DNA from: Aulostomus chinensis
Taxonomy: Eukaryota; Chordata; Actinopteri; Syngnathiformes; Aulostomidae
Length of the DNA: 64,000 bases
Direction: 5' to 3'
NCBI GenBank assembly: GCA_037954235.1
Contig: JBBMOA010000015.1
Span: forward strand, 25,616,569-25,680,568
Position numbers and translations under genes: made by a program. Below the pieces are notes generated by a model. That model saw only the letters and a program-made list of their open reading frames with translations. It had not been told where the DNA came from and searched no databases. Below are positions 12,441 through 24,831 of this stretch, in pieces (the stretch's first letter is position 1; each line of letters begins with the position of its first letter).

Positions 12441-13720
12441 GCCCTAAAATACACTATTCTCTACCCTAAACTACACTGATCTCTACCCTAAACTACACTA
12501 TTCTCTACCCTAAACTATTCTCTAACCTAAACTACACTATTCTCTACCCTAAACTATTCTCTAACCTAAACTAAACTATTCTCTACCCTTAACTATTCTC
12601 TACCCTAAACTATTCTCTACCCTAAACTACACTCTTCTCTGCCCTAAACTAAACTATTCTCTACCCTAAACTATTCTCTACCCTAAACTACACTATTCTC
12701 TACCCTAAACTACACTGATCTCTACCCTAAACTATTCTCTACCCTAACCTACACTATTCTCTACCCTAAACTAAACTATTCTCTACCCTAAACTACACTA
12801 TTCTCTACCCTAAACTAAACTATTCTCTACCCTAAACTACACTATTCTCTACCCTAAACTACACTATTCTCTACCCTAAACTACACTATTCTCTACCCTA
12901 AACTAAACTATTCTCTACCCTAAACTACACTGATCTCTACCCTAAACTACACTATTCTCTACCCTAAACTACACTGATCTCTACCCTAAACTAAACTATT
13001 CTCTACCCTAAACTACACTATCCTCTACCCTAAACTACAGTAATCTCTACCCTAAACTATTCTCTACCCTAACCTACACTATTCTCTACCCTAAACTAAA
13101 CTATTCTCTACCCTAAACTACACTATTCTCTACCCTAAACTAAACTATTCTCTACCCTAAACTACACTATTCTCTACCCTAAACTACACTGATCTCTACC
13201 CTAAACTATTCTCTACCCTAACCTACACTATTCTCTACCCTAAACTAAACTATTCTCTACCCTAAACTACACTATTCTCTACCCTAAACTACACTATTCT
13301 CTACCCTAAACTAAACTATTCTCTACCCTAAACTACACTGATCTCTACCCTAAACTACACTATTCTCTACCCTAAACTACACTGATCTCTACCCTAAACT
13401 AAACTATTCTCTACCCTAAACTACACTATCCTCTACCCTAAACTACACTGATCTCTACCCTAAACTAAACTATTCTCTACCCTAAACTACACTGATCTCT
13501 ACCCTAAACTAAACTATTCTCTACCCTAAACTACACTATCCTCTACCCTAAACTAAACTATTCTCTACCCTAAACTACACTGATCTCTACCCTAAACTAA
13601 ACTATTCTCTACCCTAAACTACACTATCCTCTACCCTAAACTACACTAATCTCTACCCTTAACTAAACTATCCTCTACCCTAAACTACACTAATCTCTAC
13701 CCTAAACTAAACTCTTCTCC
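12441..13720. repeat. Minisatellite of 17- and 22-bp units containing CCCTAAACT
   Basis: About 1.28 kb of tandem units are visible. Three 22-bp types begin CCCTAAACTACACTATTC, CCCTAAACTACACTGATC and CCCTAAACTAAACTATTC, each ending TCTA. A 17-bp deletion type reads CCCTAAACTATTCTCTA. The types alternate in larger blocks: the string with CCCTAACCTACAC recurs near 12740, 13068 and 13215. This implies higher-order duplication on top of the unit repeat. CCCTAAA resembles a telomeric motif, but most of each unit does not. Confidence 0.97.
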
Positions 13721-13734
13721 TAACATAGTCCCAT

Positions 13735-15835
13735 TTGTCGAGACACCAACAATCTGAGAAAAAAACAAACTAAAGAGAAAGAAGAAAACTGCATGTAGAA
13801 GAGGAAGATGAAAAGAAAAGATACAATAAATCATAACTTGGAGTAGACAAGTGCCGATGAGGACATTTGTAGTTCTCTACCAAGGTTGTTCCAAACCTGA
13901 GGGCCTTTGCAAACAACACTGAGAGGAGTTAATTTGAGTTTCCGTATTTTCCCCTTCATGAGGTGCTCCTCCCTTGTCTGATATGCTTGTGAAGGATAAG
14001 AGATTGGGATAAGGTCACACAATCTTTCATTGAGCTTTAACAACGTTGTACATGGTACAAGCACTGATCTTCAGGAGGCCGTAGCGATGGAAGGGTGGAT
14101 CAGAAGGGGCATCAAATTCAGACCAGGATAATGTGGGAAATGTGTTACTCCAAGTAATATTACAATTATTAAGATGAGGCTCAAATAATGACCGATACAA
14201 TGTAATAAGTGCTTCATTGGGAAGGAAATGCCTCGACTGAAAAAATAATCCAACTTATTTTGAAAGTGTTTTTGTTAGCTCATTGATATGGCCCCCGAAA
14301 TGTACAAACTCATCAGAATGGATCCCCAGGAATCTGGGGGACTTTGCTCTCTCAATAACACTGTCATTTATTTTTATATTTACATGGTCAAAGTTTTTCT
14401 GCTTTCTGTTTGAACGAAAAATTATAAAATTGGTCTTTTTTTTATATATTTAGGGGTAATTTATTGCATTTAAACCACACAGCCACCTTGATCAATTCTT
14501 CTTTGAGGTTTTCCTGTAAGTCATCTCTGTTTCTATGAGATAAATATAATTTTGCGTCATCTGCAAAAACAACTTCGTGAAGAATATCTGTAGAATGTAT
14601 GAAATCATTTACATACAGAATAAAGAGAAGTGGTCCTAATATCGATCCCTGGGGAACACCATATTCTTTACTTTTATATTCAGATCCATGACTATTAATG
14701 GAGACATATTGCTTCCGACCATACATATACTGTAGCTTAGAAACCAGTTTAGTGCAGTGCCTCTGACGCCATAATGTTGTAATTTGTTGAAGAGAATTTC
14801 AAAGTCAATGGTGTCAAAAGCCTTTGACGAATCAAGGAAGACTCCAATGCCACATTCACCTCTATCAATAGTATCATACATGTTTTCTAACAGATCAAGG
14901 ATTGCCACAGATGTGGTGCTCTTTTTCCTTTTCCTTTCCTTTTTCCTGAAACCACACACAGATGGAGCCAGAATTTGAAATGTATCTAAGAAGTCACTTA
15001 GCCTACCGTAGACAACTCTCTCCAAAACCTTGGAAAAGTATAGATATGTGTCGATAATTATTTAGATCAATTTTGTCACCTGACCTGAATACTGGTACGA
15101 TTCTAGCAATGGTAGTCATGTCTGGCACAACCCAACGAAGTAAGGAGAGATTGATAGAAAACTCAAGTGGCTCCAAGATTTCCTTTATGAAGGCTCTAAG
15201 AATTTTACTCGATCTTGTCAGTACCAGCTGTATGTGAGCATTTCATTTTCACAACAATATTCAATACTTCACTTTAATCAGTTGGCCTCAGAAAAAAAGA
15301 GTTTAAATGATTGCCTTTGAGGTATTGTCTAAAAGTGATATTTTGAGGTTGACTTATATTTTCTGAGAGATTGTTTTTCCAATTTGAGCAAAATGGTCAT
15401 TGAATTTTTTGGCGAGATCATTATTACCAGTGGCATTTTCAACGTTTTGGGAGATTCCCTTGACTTTGGTATCCGGGAGCGCAGTAGTTTTACGCTTTGG
15501 ACAGAGGATTTCATTGAGCACCTGCCAAGATTTCTTCTGATCACCCCGGTGGACTTGGATGAGTTCAGTGTAGTCACTTTGCTTCCTCACGTGTGAGCTT
15601 ATTTCTATATTTAGTGTAAGAGTCTTTATTTTCAGCACTACGGGCTTTGAGAAATCATTTGTATAGTTTATTCTTTTTGTTTATGATTTCAGAATACCCT
15701 TTGCAAGCCAAGCTTTCTGTTCAATGGCATCTTTCTTTATGAATCTTTCAGGAATAGTGCCATCGACAGAATCAGTGATTTCCCTCGTTAAAGCATTGCA
15801 TGCATCGTTTGGATCCTTACAATTTTATACTGAAT
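13735..15835 (-). pseudogene. Degenerate non-LTR retrotransposon (LINE) reverse transcriptase, 5' truncated
   Basis: Read on the minus strand, the pieces follow the order of a LINE second ORF. First is a pre-RT linker (15835-15330: ERFIKKDAIEQKAWLAKGIL, then KKSWQVLNEIL). Next comes RT motif A with GIGVFLDSSKAFDTIDFEIL (near 14830). Then motif B with GVPQGSILGPLLFILYVND and motif C with FADDAKLYLS (14442-14726). A C-terminal part ends in GPQVWNNLGREL (13831-14064). RT copies element RNA into DNA at the target site. The frame is broken at least between the motif A and motif B segments and again after the RT, so the copy is dead. No endonuclease domain is seen 5' of it. It resembles CR1/Jockey-group elements, but the family is not certain. 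Its 3' end adjoins the minisatellite. Confidence 0.85.
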
Positions 15836-18769
15836 CCTATGTTTTGGTTTGCAGGTGTGCATCTTGTGCATCTTATGAGCTCTTCTCTGCACATCCGTGA
15901 CTCACCGTCAGGCACAAAGCAGTCAGGACTTCCTCATGAATTGAAAATCAGAAGGCAGAGTAGATAGAGTGCCTGTACCTGACCCTCTCGAATTAAAGAG
16001 AAAACACTGAGGGCTGCATATTGACATTAGCTCTGGCCTTCAGACTCATAATTGAACTGAGGCTTCTTTTTTAAATTCATAGAATCAGGATTTTTATATA
16101 TCCAATATTGTACAATGTGTAGTCCTGCTGTCAGTTGCAGTGCTGGTGTCAGCAGTCCTCCTGCCTCAGTGTGTGATGATGGTACGTTCAGGACACGGCT
16201 TACATCACACTCACATGTTGACACATCTTCACGCATGTATTAAGTGGTTTGTATTAGTATTGTAGCGAATAGTCGGTTCCCCTCTTTAAGGGGAATCCTG
16301 GACACCCTTGACACGAGGAAGTAGCTCTGAAGGAACTCCCCAGCTTCAGCAGGGACGGTTAAGTAGAATTAAGGACTGTTCTTATGAAGCTTGACTCCAG
16401 CACATAAGGTGCAGAATACCCTATACAAAGGTCATCGAATAAGATGTTCCTCTTTGTCTTGTCATGTGACACGCCTGCCTGCTTCATTCCCGCTATTACA
16501 TCTTAGATAATTATGTTTTTATCAATTGTGCATCACAGAATCCTACATTTGCATTGCCTGAGGACTGCAGCACTTTTTCCAAAGATTTTTTGAAAGCTGA
16601 TCTTGATCGACAGTTGAAGGCAGTAACACAGCAACATTATCATTCTTGTGGAGTCATGTGTCTTTCCAGCTGGTGAATGTAAGCCTCTTTAGTTGCTAAA
16701 TGCTTCACTATGTTCCCCAGCTTGTCTTTTTACAATTTGCACAAGCCCGACTTTACACTTGAGTAAATCCTTCATTTTCATGCTAGCATGTGTCCTTGTA
16801 ATTCTGCAGCTGATAATACAGGCTTCGCATTCTTTTGGAGGAAAGTTTTAGGGGTTTATAACTTGTCATGTTTAGAGATTAACGTTTAATAGTCTGTCTG
16901 CACTGAGAAATAACAGCACAGAAGAAATTAATTTGCTGTCACCATTGTAAGTGAAAACCCCTCTTTCTTCCTTGTCACTGAAAATTGATAACCTCACTAT
17001 CTCACGTACACTGCCATCCATTATTTTTTGAAATCCAATGCTCCTGTGAATTGATTTTACACCAACACACACTGGTTTTCCATCTTCTTCCCCAACGAAA
17101 CACCACAAATGCCCCAAGGATGCCACTGACCCTAAAGTGCTGCCACTGAAGTGGAAGTGACTGACTCCGCAACAAAAGCTGTGACAGCGTAAATGGAGCT
17201 GAGACTCTTTCAGCTGCAAAGTGTTGAGCTTGTGTTACATTGCCAACATTGCAGAGCAGATTGTTTGAATCTGTGCAGTGGCAGGAAAATTAGGCCACCC
17301 GAAGTTCAATAAACCCAGATGATAAACGGATGTTTGGCAGTCAAAAGCCCAGTTTACATGAAGTTGGTGTATCTTTTTAGCCTGCAGCTGTGGCATTTCA
17401 AGATTTGTCATGAAGATCCAGCAGCGATGTTGGTCAGGTTTACTTCTGACTGCTTCAGCCAGTCTGTTGCTGCAGTGGAGCAGAGGAATGCAGTTATGGC
17501 TCATTGTCTCGAATCAGTTCGAAATGTCAGAGGCCAAGTGTGTGGGCTGCCGCTGAATGAAAGGAACCTGGTGGCATTTGCATCTACACAGTGACTTTGT
17601 TCAAGTTTATTGAAATATGTCAGAATGAGCAAGCTGATAATGTGATTTAATGTGACTGCTGATAGTCAAAATACTTTTATTTTTTGGATTAGAAGAAATC
17701 AAATGCTCTGTTTTGGAATGAGAGGAGGGGCTGCAGGTACGCTTCTGGTACTGTATAATGACTTTTTATTCATTTGGTCTTTTACGTTTAACGAACTAAC
17801 TGCTAACTAAGGGATGTAGCAGATGTTCTTGTTTATTTGTGGTTTTCCCTCCTCCGTGTTGCCATATAGCAGGTTGGCATCACCATGGACCGACAAGCAA
17901 TGGGATGATTATCCAGGATTGTGGATTATTGCTGTGAATCAGCTCTGACAGTTATAGATTGTGTTGATTGAGATCATCTTCAGATATGATCACCTCTTAG
18001 ATGATTTCTGAGGTATAAATGCTGTTGTTAGAAGGGTTCACTGACATTACCTCGCTATGAACACACTTCACCTTCAGCAGCGCTGCAGTCAGCCTCCTGT
18101 CTGTCCTTGTTTCAGACTCACTCCTGCCCACCTCTGTGCTGGCATCTAAACAGATAGCATCTACTGATACATTTACAACAGACACTTTTAAAAGATGGAG
18201 CCAGTTTTGTCATCTACCACCTGTTTTGCTGCAATAACCAATAATGACAATGACAGGCTGCATGCATGCAGTTACACAAAAGAGCTCAACCGTAAACCAG
18301 TTCCACTGTGGTACAAAGACACGTGATTCTCATGCACACATGTGCATGTGCAAAAATAAAGAGAAAGTGTGTGTGTGTGTTTGTACACACATATATACTG
18401 TAGGTAAAAGGGAAGGTCACACAATAAAGGTAAAATGGAATTTATTTTTCTCCAAAAATGTGCAGAAAATCAAAAGTGGGTCTCAAACAGCAACCTGAAT
18501 ATTGTGGAGGGTCATGACTCCAAAAGGTTGAGAATGTAGAGCATGACTTCCTCTTCATGGACATTTCCTGGTTTATCTTGGCCTCTATTTATTTAATAGC
18601 TGAGCTCAATGCTGAATCCCTTTAATAGAAGTTGCCACTTGACACTGGTCTAGTTTTCAGTCAGTCGGACAGTTATTCTGGAAACGGAGGAAAGTGAATA
18701 TGAGTGGATGAACGAGTCAGTGTCAGACTTCCCTTCCTCCAGCAGTGGGCCACTCCGCTCATATCCGTA
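15836..18769. other. Intronic stretch without recognisable gene
   Basis: The longest unexplained open frame is a 115-codon frame on the minus strand (16872-17219). It has no family signature and no splice context that I can support. A short TG run lies near 18366. Nothing else stands out. Confidence 0.5.
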
Positions 18770-19147
18770 TCCATCCCTCCATCCATCCATCCATCCATCA
18801 TCCCTCCATCCATCCCTCCATGTTCCCCCTCTCCTCCTGTTCAGGGTGGTGGGGGTGGAGCCTATCCCAGCAGCCTTCCCCCTGGACAGGTCACCAGTCC
18901 ATGGCAGGGCCAACACATAGAGACAGACAACCATTGGCTCTCCCAGCCACGCCTACGGTCAATTTAGAGTCTGGATTAACCTGGTCCCTCTTGATGTCTT
19001 TGGACTGTGGAGGAAGCTGGAGTACCAGAGAGAACCCAGCAGGAACAGGGAGAACATGGAGACTCACCCAGAAAGACCCCGTGCTGCAGCCGGGGCTCCA
19101 CCCACAACCTGAGTGACAGTGCTAACCACTGCCCTACCGTGCAGCCC
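18770..19147 (-). mobile_element. tRNA-derived SINE, copy 2 (antisense to +)
   Basis: It has the same body as copy 1, with a CATCC tail at 18770-18820. Its head differs: in sense orientation it reads GGCTGCACGGTAGGGCAGTGG followed by TTAGCACTGTC. This keeps a good tRNA-like A box (TAGGGCAGTGG) but has a shortened segment between the A and B boxes. Confidence 0.85.
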
Positions 19148-20226
19148 GAAGAGAAGTTCTGATGCTTATTATTTTTACATACCACTGATAGTTTGAAGTA
19201 TTAATCCCAACCACATGAGCTGCTTGTCAACTGCCTCGGGTAGATGGAGATTATTATCAGCCTGCCATTCCGCTGTCTGCAGCAGGGGTTCTCAAACTTT
19301 GATACAAAGTGAGGAAACTTGTGAACGAGAATCCTGAGTTGACCGCTCACTTGGCCGGCCGTTCAGTCGTTGCTTCCTGGTGGGAAATATCTGACTTCAC
19401 GAGGAGCAAGCGTATCCAGCATTTGCTCTCTGCAGTCCGGCCCCTCTGCTTGCTAGTTCAACAATACTTTCCGTGCTTTACTGTATTCCAAATTCATGCC
19501 TGCTTCTCACTGTTGGATTTGTTTTCTTTTCGTGTAACTTTGCTATTTTTTTTCTTTTATCACATTTCTGATCACCAGTCCTGGACCCTTCCTCCCTGCT
19601 GATGAACTCAAATGTATCACTGATGTTGATCCATGTTAAAACAGAAGTAACTTGTACTTTGAGCGGTGTATCGACAGAGTACTTGTCCAGTGGTCTTTGA
19701 TTGAATGGAGTAGCTGTTTATTAATTGAACTTTTAATTGGCTAAGTCTGAGTCTTCTGTCAGCCACTGGATGGTGACAGAGACACGTATGAGAATACACC
19801 AGCTGACCCAGTGGCTATTCACCCCACTCTCACCGCAAAGTTTCAGCCTTTGCGGGTTTTGGTGAGCGGCTGGTGCAGCGTGAGCACAAAGCCCAGAGTC
19901 GTGTGTGTTTTCATCTCAAGCAAACACTCCACCAGCTGGTCTCCCTGATTAGTTCGTCCTCTCTGGGTGAAGGTGTGCTAATCAGCGGGATGATTGTTCA
20001 GCCCACAGAGACGTAAAACCTTGTCAAAAGTTTAATGCATAATCAAGTGTTAGTCGTGAATGGAAGACACTCTAATAGCATCTCTGGCTCAATTGCATAT
20101 TTCCTTTTAAAAAATATTCCACGTTTTTTTTATAAGATTTATAAATCTGACAGTCTTTGTGCATCTAAACCTTGAGCACCTTTGTAAAAGCCCTATTTTG
20201 AACCTTTTTTAAATGTTCTTTCACAG

Positions 20227-20459
20227 GTGTGCACAGGGGGACGTTGTCACACACACAGCATGGCTAAACCGGTCGAGTATACTGTATGCCGGAGAAGAGA
20301 AATGGTCAGTGGATTCCAGGGTGAGTCTGGTGACGCTTAATCAAGAGGAGTATACCATCAAGATTGAAAATGTGGAGATGACAGATGAGGGCCAGTATGT
20401 CTGCGCAGTCCAGACAAGCAGTCGACCAAGAACCACCGTCGTGCACGTCCTCGTCCAAG
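20227..20459 (+). CDS. IgLON-family cell adhesion protein, coding exon A (first Ig domain)
   Basis: IgLON proteins are GPI-anchored neuronal surface molecules with three Ig domains that adhere homo- and heterophilically and modulate neurite growth and synapses. The exon translates from just before the first-domain cysteine (CAQGD) through AWLNRSSILYAG, KWSVDSRVSLVTLN and the tyrosine-corner motif DEGQYVCAV to VVHVLVQ. The two Ig cysteines, the C-strand Trp and an N-R-S glycosylation sequon are present. The acceptor is ttctttcacag before 20227 and the donor is GTAATG at 20460. The exon begins with the last base of a split codon and ends in phase 1, which fits exon B exactly. KWSVD-RVS--TLN and PRT--VH resemble NEGR1 most; LSAMP, OPCML and NTM fit less well. 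The exon carrying the signal peptide and the first beta strands is not seen. Family call is strong; the paralog is not certain. Confidence 0.93.
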
Positions 20460-20589
20460 GTAATGAAACAAAACAAAAACTCAAGAATGCTTTTTTACAG
20501 CTGCAGCTGGTTTCTTTAAAACTGCTTTTTCCTTTTCTCGGCCATAAATCAGTATCTTGGATTTTCTGTTGACCTTTTCAGCAGATCCA

Positions 20590-20594
<5 letters not shown>

Positions 20595-20668
<74 letters not shown>
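20595..20668. repeat. (TA)28 followed by (TG)9 microsatellite
   Basis: A perfect alternating TA tract runs from 20595, followed directly by a TG tract from 20651. It starts only about 135 bp after the exon A donor. Confidence 0.97.
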
Positions 20669-20669
<1 letters not shown>

Positions 20670-23600
20670 ATTGGCACAAGCTCTATGTTGTTCTTGCTAA
20701 CGCTGTGAGACTGATGGCTGTGTGATTCGTGAGTACATGAAGGCATCAGTGAAACACACAACACAACCGCAGAGAAAAATCAGGGGGGTTTCTTTTTTTT
20801 TAATCTAATTTCCTCATTCATTGCTCCACTGGAGCAATTAAGGACTAAGTGCCTTGCTCAAGGAGAGTGAGTGGAGTCTGGTCCCCACTCACTACATTAG
20901 GTGAGGTTAATGGCCGACACCAGATGGTGAGATCCTTTGCTGAAAATGATGTGCGGTCCTCACAGAGCCAGAGTGCACAGTGAGGAGCAATGTGCTGTAC
21001 AGTGGAACTGGAGGACGTAACGCTCCCAGTCTGATATGTAGATGATCTGTGCATTGGTACGCGCTGCTCATAAGATGTCAGAGAACCAGAACCAGTTATC
21101 ATTGGCAAGTTTAGATTCATGTCCCATTTGTCTCCAGAATATTGCCAAACAATAACAACAGGTTTAATGAGGCAGAGAACAGCCGCGCCAACAGCAACAC
21201 CTGAACCTTCAACCCACACTGGTCAGTCCCAGCTGCCTCTCATGACACCTCCTGGACTACCGCACAGGGTGCTCTTCGTCCTATGGCAGCCAGGAACATT
21301 GACAACACCTCCAGACCTGCAGCAGCGACACCTTTAACTGAACTTAAATTTATAGTCCTCCGTTGTCCTCCAACTAGTTTTTCTTCTTCTGTGATTTTAC
21401 CTGTTCTCTAAATCACAACCTTGCAATTTCTGTGGAATGTCAAGTCAAGCTTTTTTTTATTATACTCCACTTCACCTTATATATCACACCACGTTCTTTT
21501 CTAAAATGAAACTACCAACTGGAGCAGAGGTTTCAAATATCCCTTCACAATATGTATGCTTCTACACAAATGCCAAGAATAATGCACAGAACAAATTAGA
21601 ATATGAAAAGTCATCTTAACCCGGTGAAAACGAAGAGATTTCTGGGCCTTTTGCGCATTTCTTCTCTCTCTGAACTGATGGTGGCTCACTTCCCACCTCA
21701 GGAGGACGTCCCACAGCTCAGTGGAACAGCACAATCGCAGCTGGGGAGTGAAGTCAGACAAGTATTCTGTGCAGTACAACATAGTTATGAGGTACATTTC
21801 TACTATTTAGAGTTTGTTCATATCCTGCAGCCAAATCTTTGTCAAATTTTGGTCAAGTGGTTTTGGTCTCAGCTGAGTCAATCAGGACTTCATTGTTGCA
21901 CTGAAGAGCAGAAGATTCTGATGTATTATTATCATTTAGGACTGTTTGAAAGCTGAAATTTTGATAATTGCGGTGAAACCAAATGAAGGTCTTCAGCCTT
22001 CCAGTGCTATGAATGCATTCAATGGGACAAGTTAAAACACGTTTTTACCACCTGAGTGTGTAACAGCTGTCTCAGCTTGAATGCAAATGCGTTGTTAGAG
22101 AGCATTGATCTGAGAAACGCGCACTACACACTCCACATATGTAGACGAGTGTATACGCCGAGATTGTTCAATGTTGTGAATTTGTGTATTAACACGGAAT
22201 TGTTTTCCATCATACATGAATGACTTCTAGAAGACCACGTGCATGTTTTCCCATCCACACCACCACTGCCTTCAGGTCTGTGGGACACCAAGAGCTTCGA
22301 CTGCACAGTTTGATAGAAGCTGATCTAAGCACTGACCTATTGAGCCTGCACCTGTGTAGTGCTGCTGCTGTATTCCACAACCACTGATTGCCACACTGAA
22401 ATAGACAAATACAGTGACGGCAGACCAGCAGCAGCCTGCCGCCACGGCGTAAACTGGACCATTTTGCTTCGCTTTAGCAGAACCGTCATGATGCAGCATC
22501 AGACGCGTAAAGATCCCTGGTTGTTGTGGCCGCCAGGTGACGAGTATCTCACCACAGTTATTTTAGTCAGATAAAAAAAAATCATATGTCATTGTGTAGA
22601 AGTAGAGTATTCAATGTGTGAAATATCAAAAATTCATAGGAATAAAGTGGAAATTACAAGGTAATTTATACTATTCTACATGGCTGGCAACTATTAGAAT
22701 ATTCTTTGAAAATATCTTACAGTTGATTGATAAATTGATGGAAATGGGATGGATGGTCAGATCAGCTCTCATCAGTCAGGATGCCAACTTGTAAACTAGC
22801 TAGCAAAAGGCATTCTGAGAAGCTCATTCAACTTGGAGCATGGTTTTTTTTGGTAACATTCATTGTGCTTTGCAATTAAACAGTGTGAAGTGGCTTTTGA
22901 ATGCTCTGGTTAACAAACCGTAGGAGGGAGAAGTCAAAGATGAAGTATTGATTTGGTTTCTGACATATAGCAGCTGAACACGGTCAGGAAGGCTCTCTTA
23001 CACACACGTTCCCTCTTGTAATGTGAATGAGGTTGTGCTGGTTTTTCACTTCACGAAAGTGTCTCGAATTCAGGGACAGAATGAAACGATTAAAGGCTTC
23101 CATCACTGAGACATGCAGCGGCGCCCTGCCTCACCACTGTACTGCACAAGAGAGTTGGAATTAGAGTGTGAATGAGATGAAAATATTGAAGCACAGTTCT
23201 AGGCTTGTTCCACTTGGTGCTCTCCCCCTTCATCAGACCTTGAGCGGACGTATCCGAAGATGATTGGATCACCTATGAACTAACTTACTTTCATAAGAGG
23301 TTTTTAAATAATAATCTCTGTAATTTTGCACCCAACTGCATATTTAGAGATTTTTTTTTTTTGTTTGACTGGCGTGACGTGTCCCCCTGCATAAAGCCTA
23401 ATTTGACGAATAAACTATGTTGGTACTTAACCATGTCCCTGTTCACTCCCGTCCACCATGTTTCTTTTCCATCACTGTCACACCGTGTCTCCGTTTTTCA
23501 TTTGCATCTTTTTTGCTACATATCTTCTAACAGTTGTTATGCGGGCTGCCATGAATATTTTACACTATTTGTAAAGGCTGTCATTAACAAGGATTGGCGG

Positions 23601-24020
23601 GGTGCATTAGCAGTGCTAGCTTGACGCGGTTTAGAGCCTCTGAGGGACGGTGAGTCCGCAGAGGTGCAAATAAATGAGCAGCCTGCATGTCTTTGACTGG
23701 CACACGTCTTTTGCAGAGCTTCCAGAGAGGCTGTGGAGCGTCCATCAGCTTGGTAAAAACTAAAGGAGCCGAAATAGGAGAGTTGGCATTAATCTCCACC
23801 TTACAAGTTGGTCTTCTCCTGAAACTCAACTTCTCTGTTCGGCATTCTTGCTGCCCACCAGTGATATAGCTCCTCCCACCCCTCACACAATTGGATAGTA
23901 AACTGGAGACCTCCATTACACAGGATTGATCTGAAACAAGAGCTTATCACTCAACCCTAGTAAGTGACAAAAAACAACTTGATCCACTGACTGGAAACCA
24001 TTTTAAATAATTAAAATGTG
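20669..24020. other. Intronic stretch without recognisable gene
   Basis: No Ig-like exon, RNA gene or strong repeat was recognised. Open frames up to 124 codons overlap one another and carry no motifs I know. Confidence 0.5.
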
Positions 24021-24393
24021 CGGCACGGTGGAGCAGTGGTCCTCACTGCGGCCCCCCAGCAAAAAGGTTGTGGGTGGAGCCCCGGCTGCAGCACGGGGTC
24101 TTTCTGTGTGAGTCTCCATGTTCTCCCTGTTCCTGCTGGGTTCTCTCTGGTACTCCAGCTTCCTCCACAGTCCAAAGACATCAAGAGGGACCAGGTTAAT
24201 CCAGACTCTAAATTGACCGTAGGCGTGGCTGGGAGAGCCAATGGTTGTCTGTCTCTATGTGTTGGCCCTGCCATGGACTGGTGACCTGTCCAGGGGGAAG
24301 GCTGCTGGGATAGGCTCCACCCCCACCACCCTCAACAGGAGAAGAGGGAGAACATGGAGGGATGGATGGATGGATGGAGGGATGGATGGATGA
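24021..24393 (+). mobile_element. tRNA-derived SINE, copy 3 (sense)
   Basis: The sense strand shows the head CGGCACGGTGGAGCAGTGGT (A-box like) and GTTGTGGGTGGAGCCCCGGC at the B-box position. The body runs TCTCCATGTTCTCCCTGTTC to CCTGTCCAGGGGGAAGGCTG, and the copy ends in a (GGAT)n tail at 24359-24392. It is near-identical to copies 1, 2 and 4. Confidence 0.88.
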
Positions 24394-24766
24394 TAAAAAT
24401 GTGATCAAAAATTAATAGTAGCAATAGTATGGCTTCACCCAGAACACACAACAGAGAGTGATGCATGCAGTTCAACTCTGGTCAAGTGTCCATTTTGCTA
24501 GAACGTGTCATGCTCAAATTATGCAAAGAGTCTGTGGTAAGCAGGTCCAAGTCGGGGTAGGAGTTAGCAGATGCACATGTCTGCAGGCTCTCAGTAGGCT
24601 GAAGAGGAGCTCTTTGGCTGCATAACAGCTGAGTTCACCATGAAAATGCTGCTCATATATAAATGTCACCGCCGGACGCAGGAAACGTCAGTCCAGCACC
24701 TCAAGTGACAAAATCAGAGAGAATCGAAGAAATGCAGACAAACCAGGACATTAGCAGTGTTGTTTG

Positions 24767-24770
<4 letters not shown>

Positions 24771-24826
<56 letters not shown>
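24771..24826. repeat. (TG)28 microsatellite
   Basis: A perfect TG run of 56 bp is visible directly. Confidence 0.98.

Positions 24827-24831
<5 letters not shown>

Larger units (their letters stand above)
1..20226 (+). other. Upstream intron of the IgLON gene (at least 20.2 kb)
   Basis: Exon A begins at the first-domain cysteine with a partial codon, so a preceding coding exon must exist. I could not find a signal-peptide exon ending in the right phase within 1-20226. The stretch is therefore read as intron. Alternative first exons, known in IgLON genes, are not excluded. Repeats inside it are listed separately. Confidence 0.7.

Noticed and set aside
12441..13720. Interstitial telomere or CRISPR-like array
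   Set aside because: Only a CCCTAAA core resembles telomere repeats and the unit is 17/22 bp. There are no unique spacers, and the genome is vertebrate.
16277..16295. Perfect 7-bp stem hairpin TTCCCCT-AGGGGAA
   Set aside because: Too short and isolated; expected by chance in 64 kb.
16872..17219. 115-codon minus-strand frame as a possible small gene
   Set aside because: No recognisable domain, paralog, signal peptide or splice context. A chance frame is likelier.
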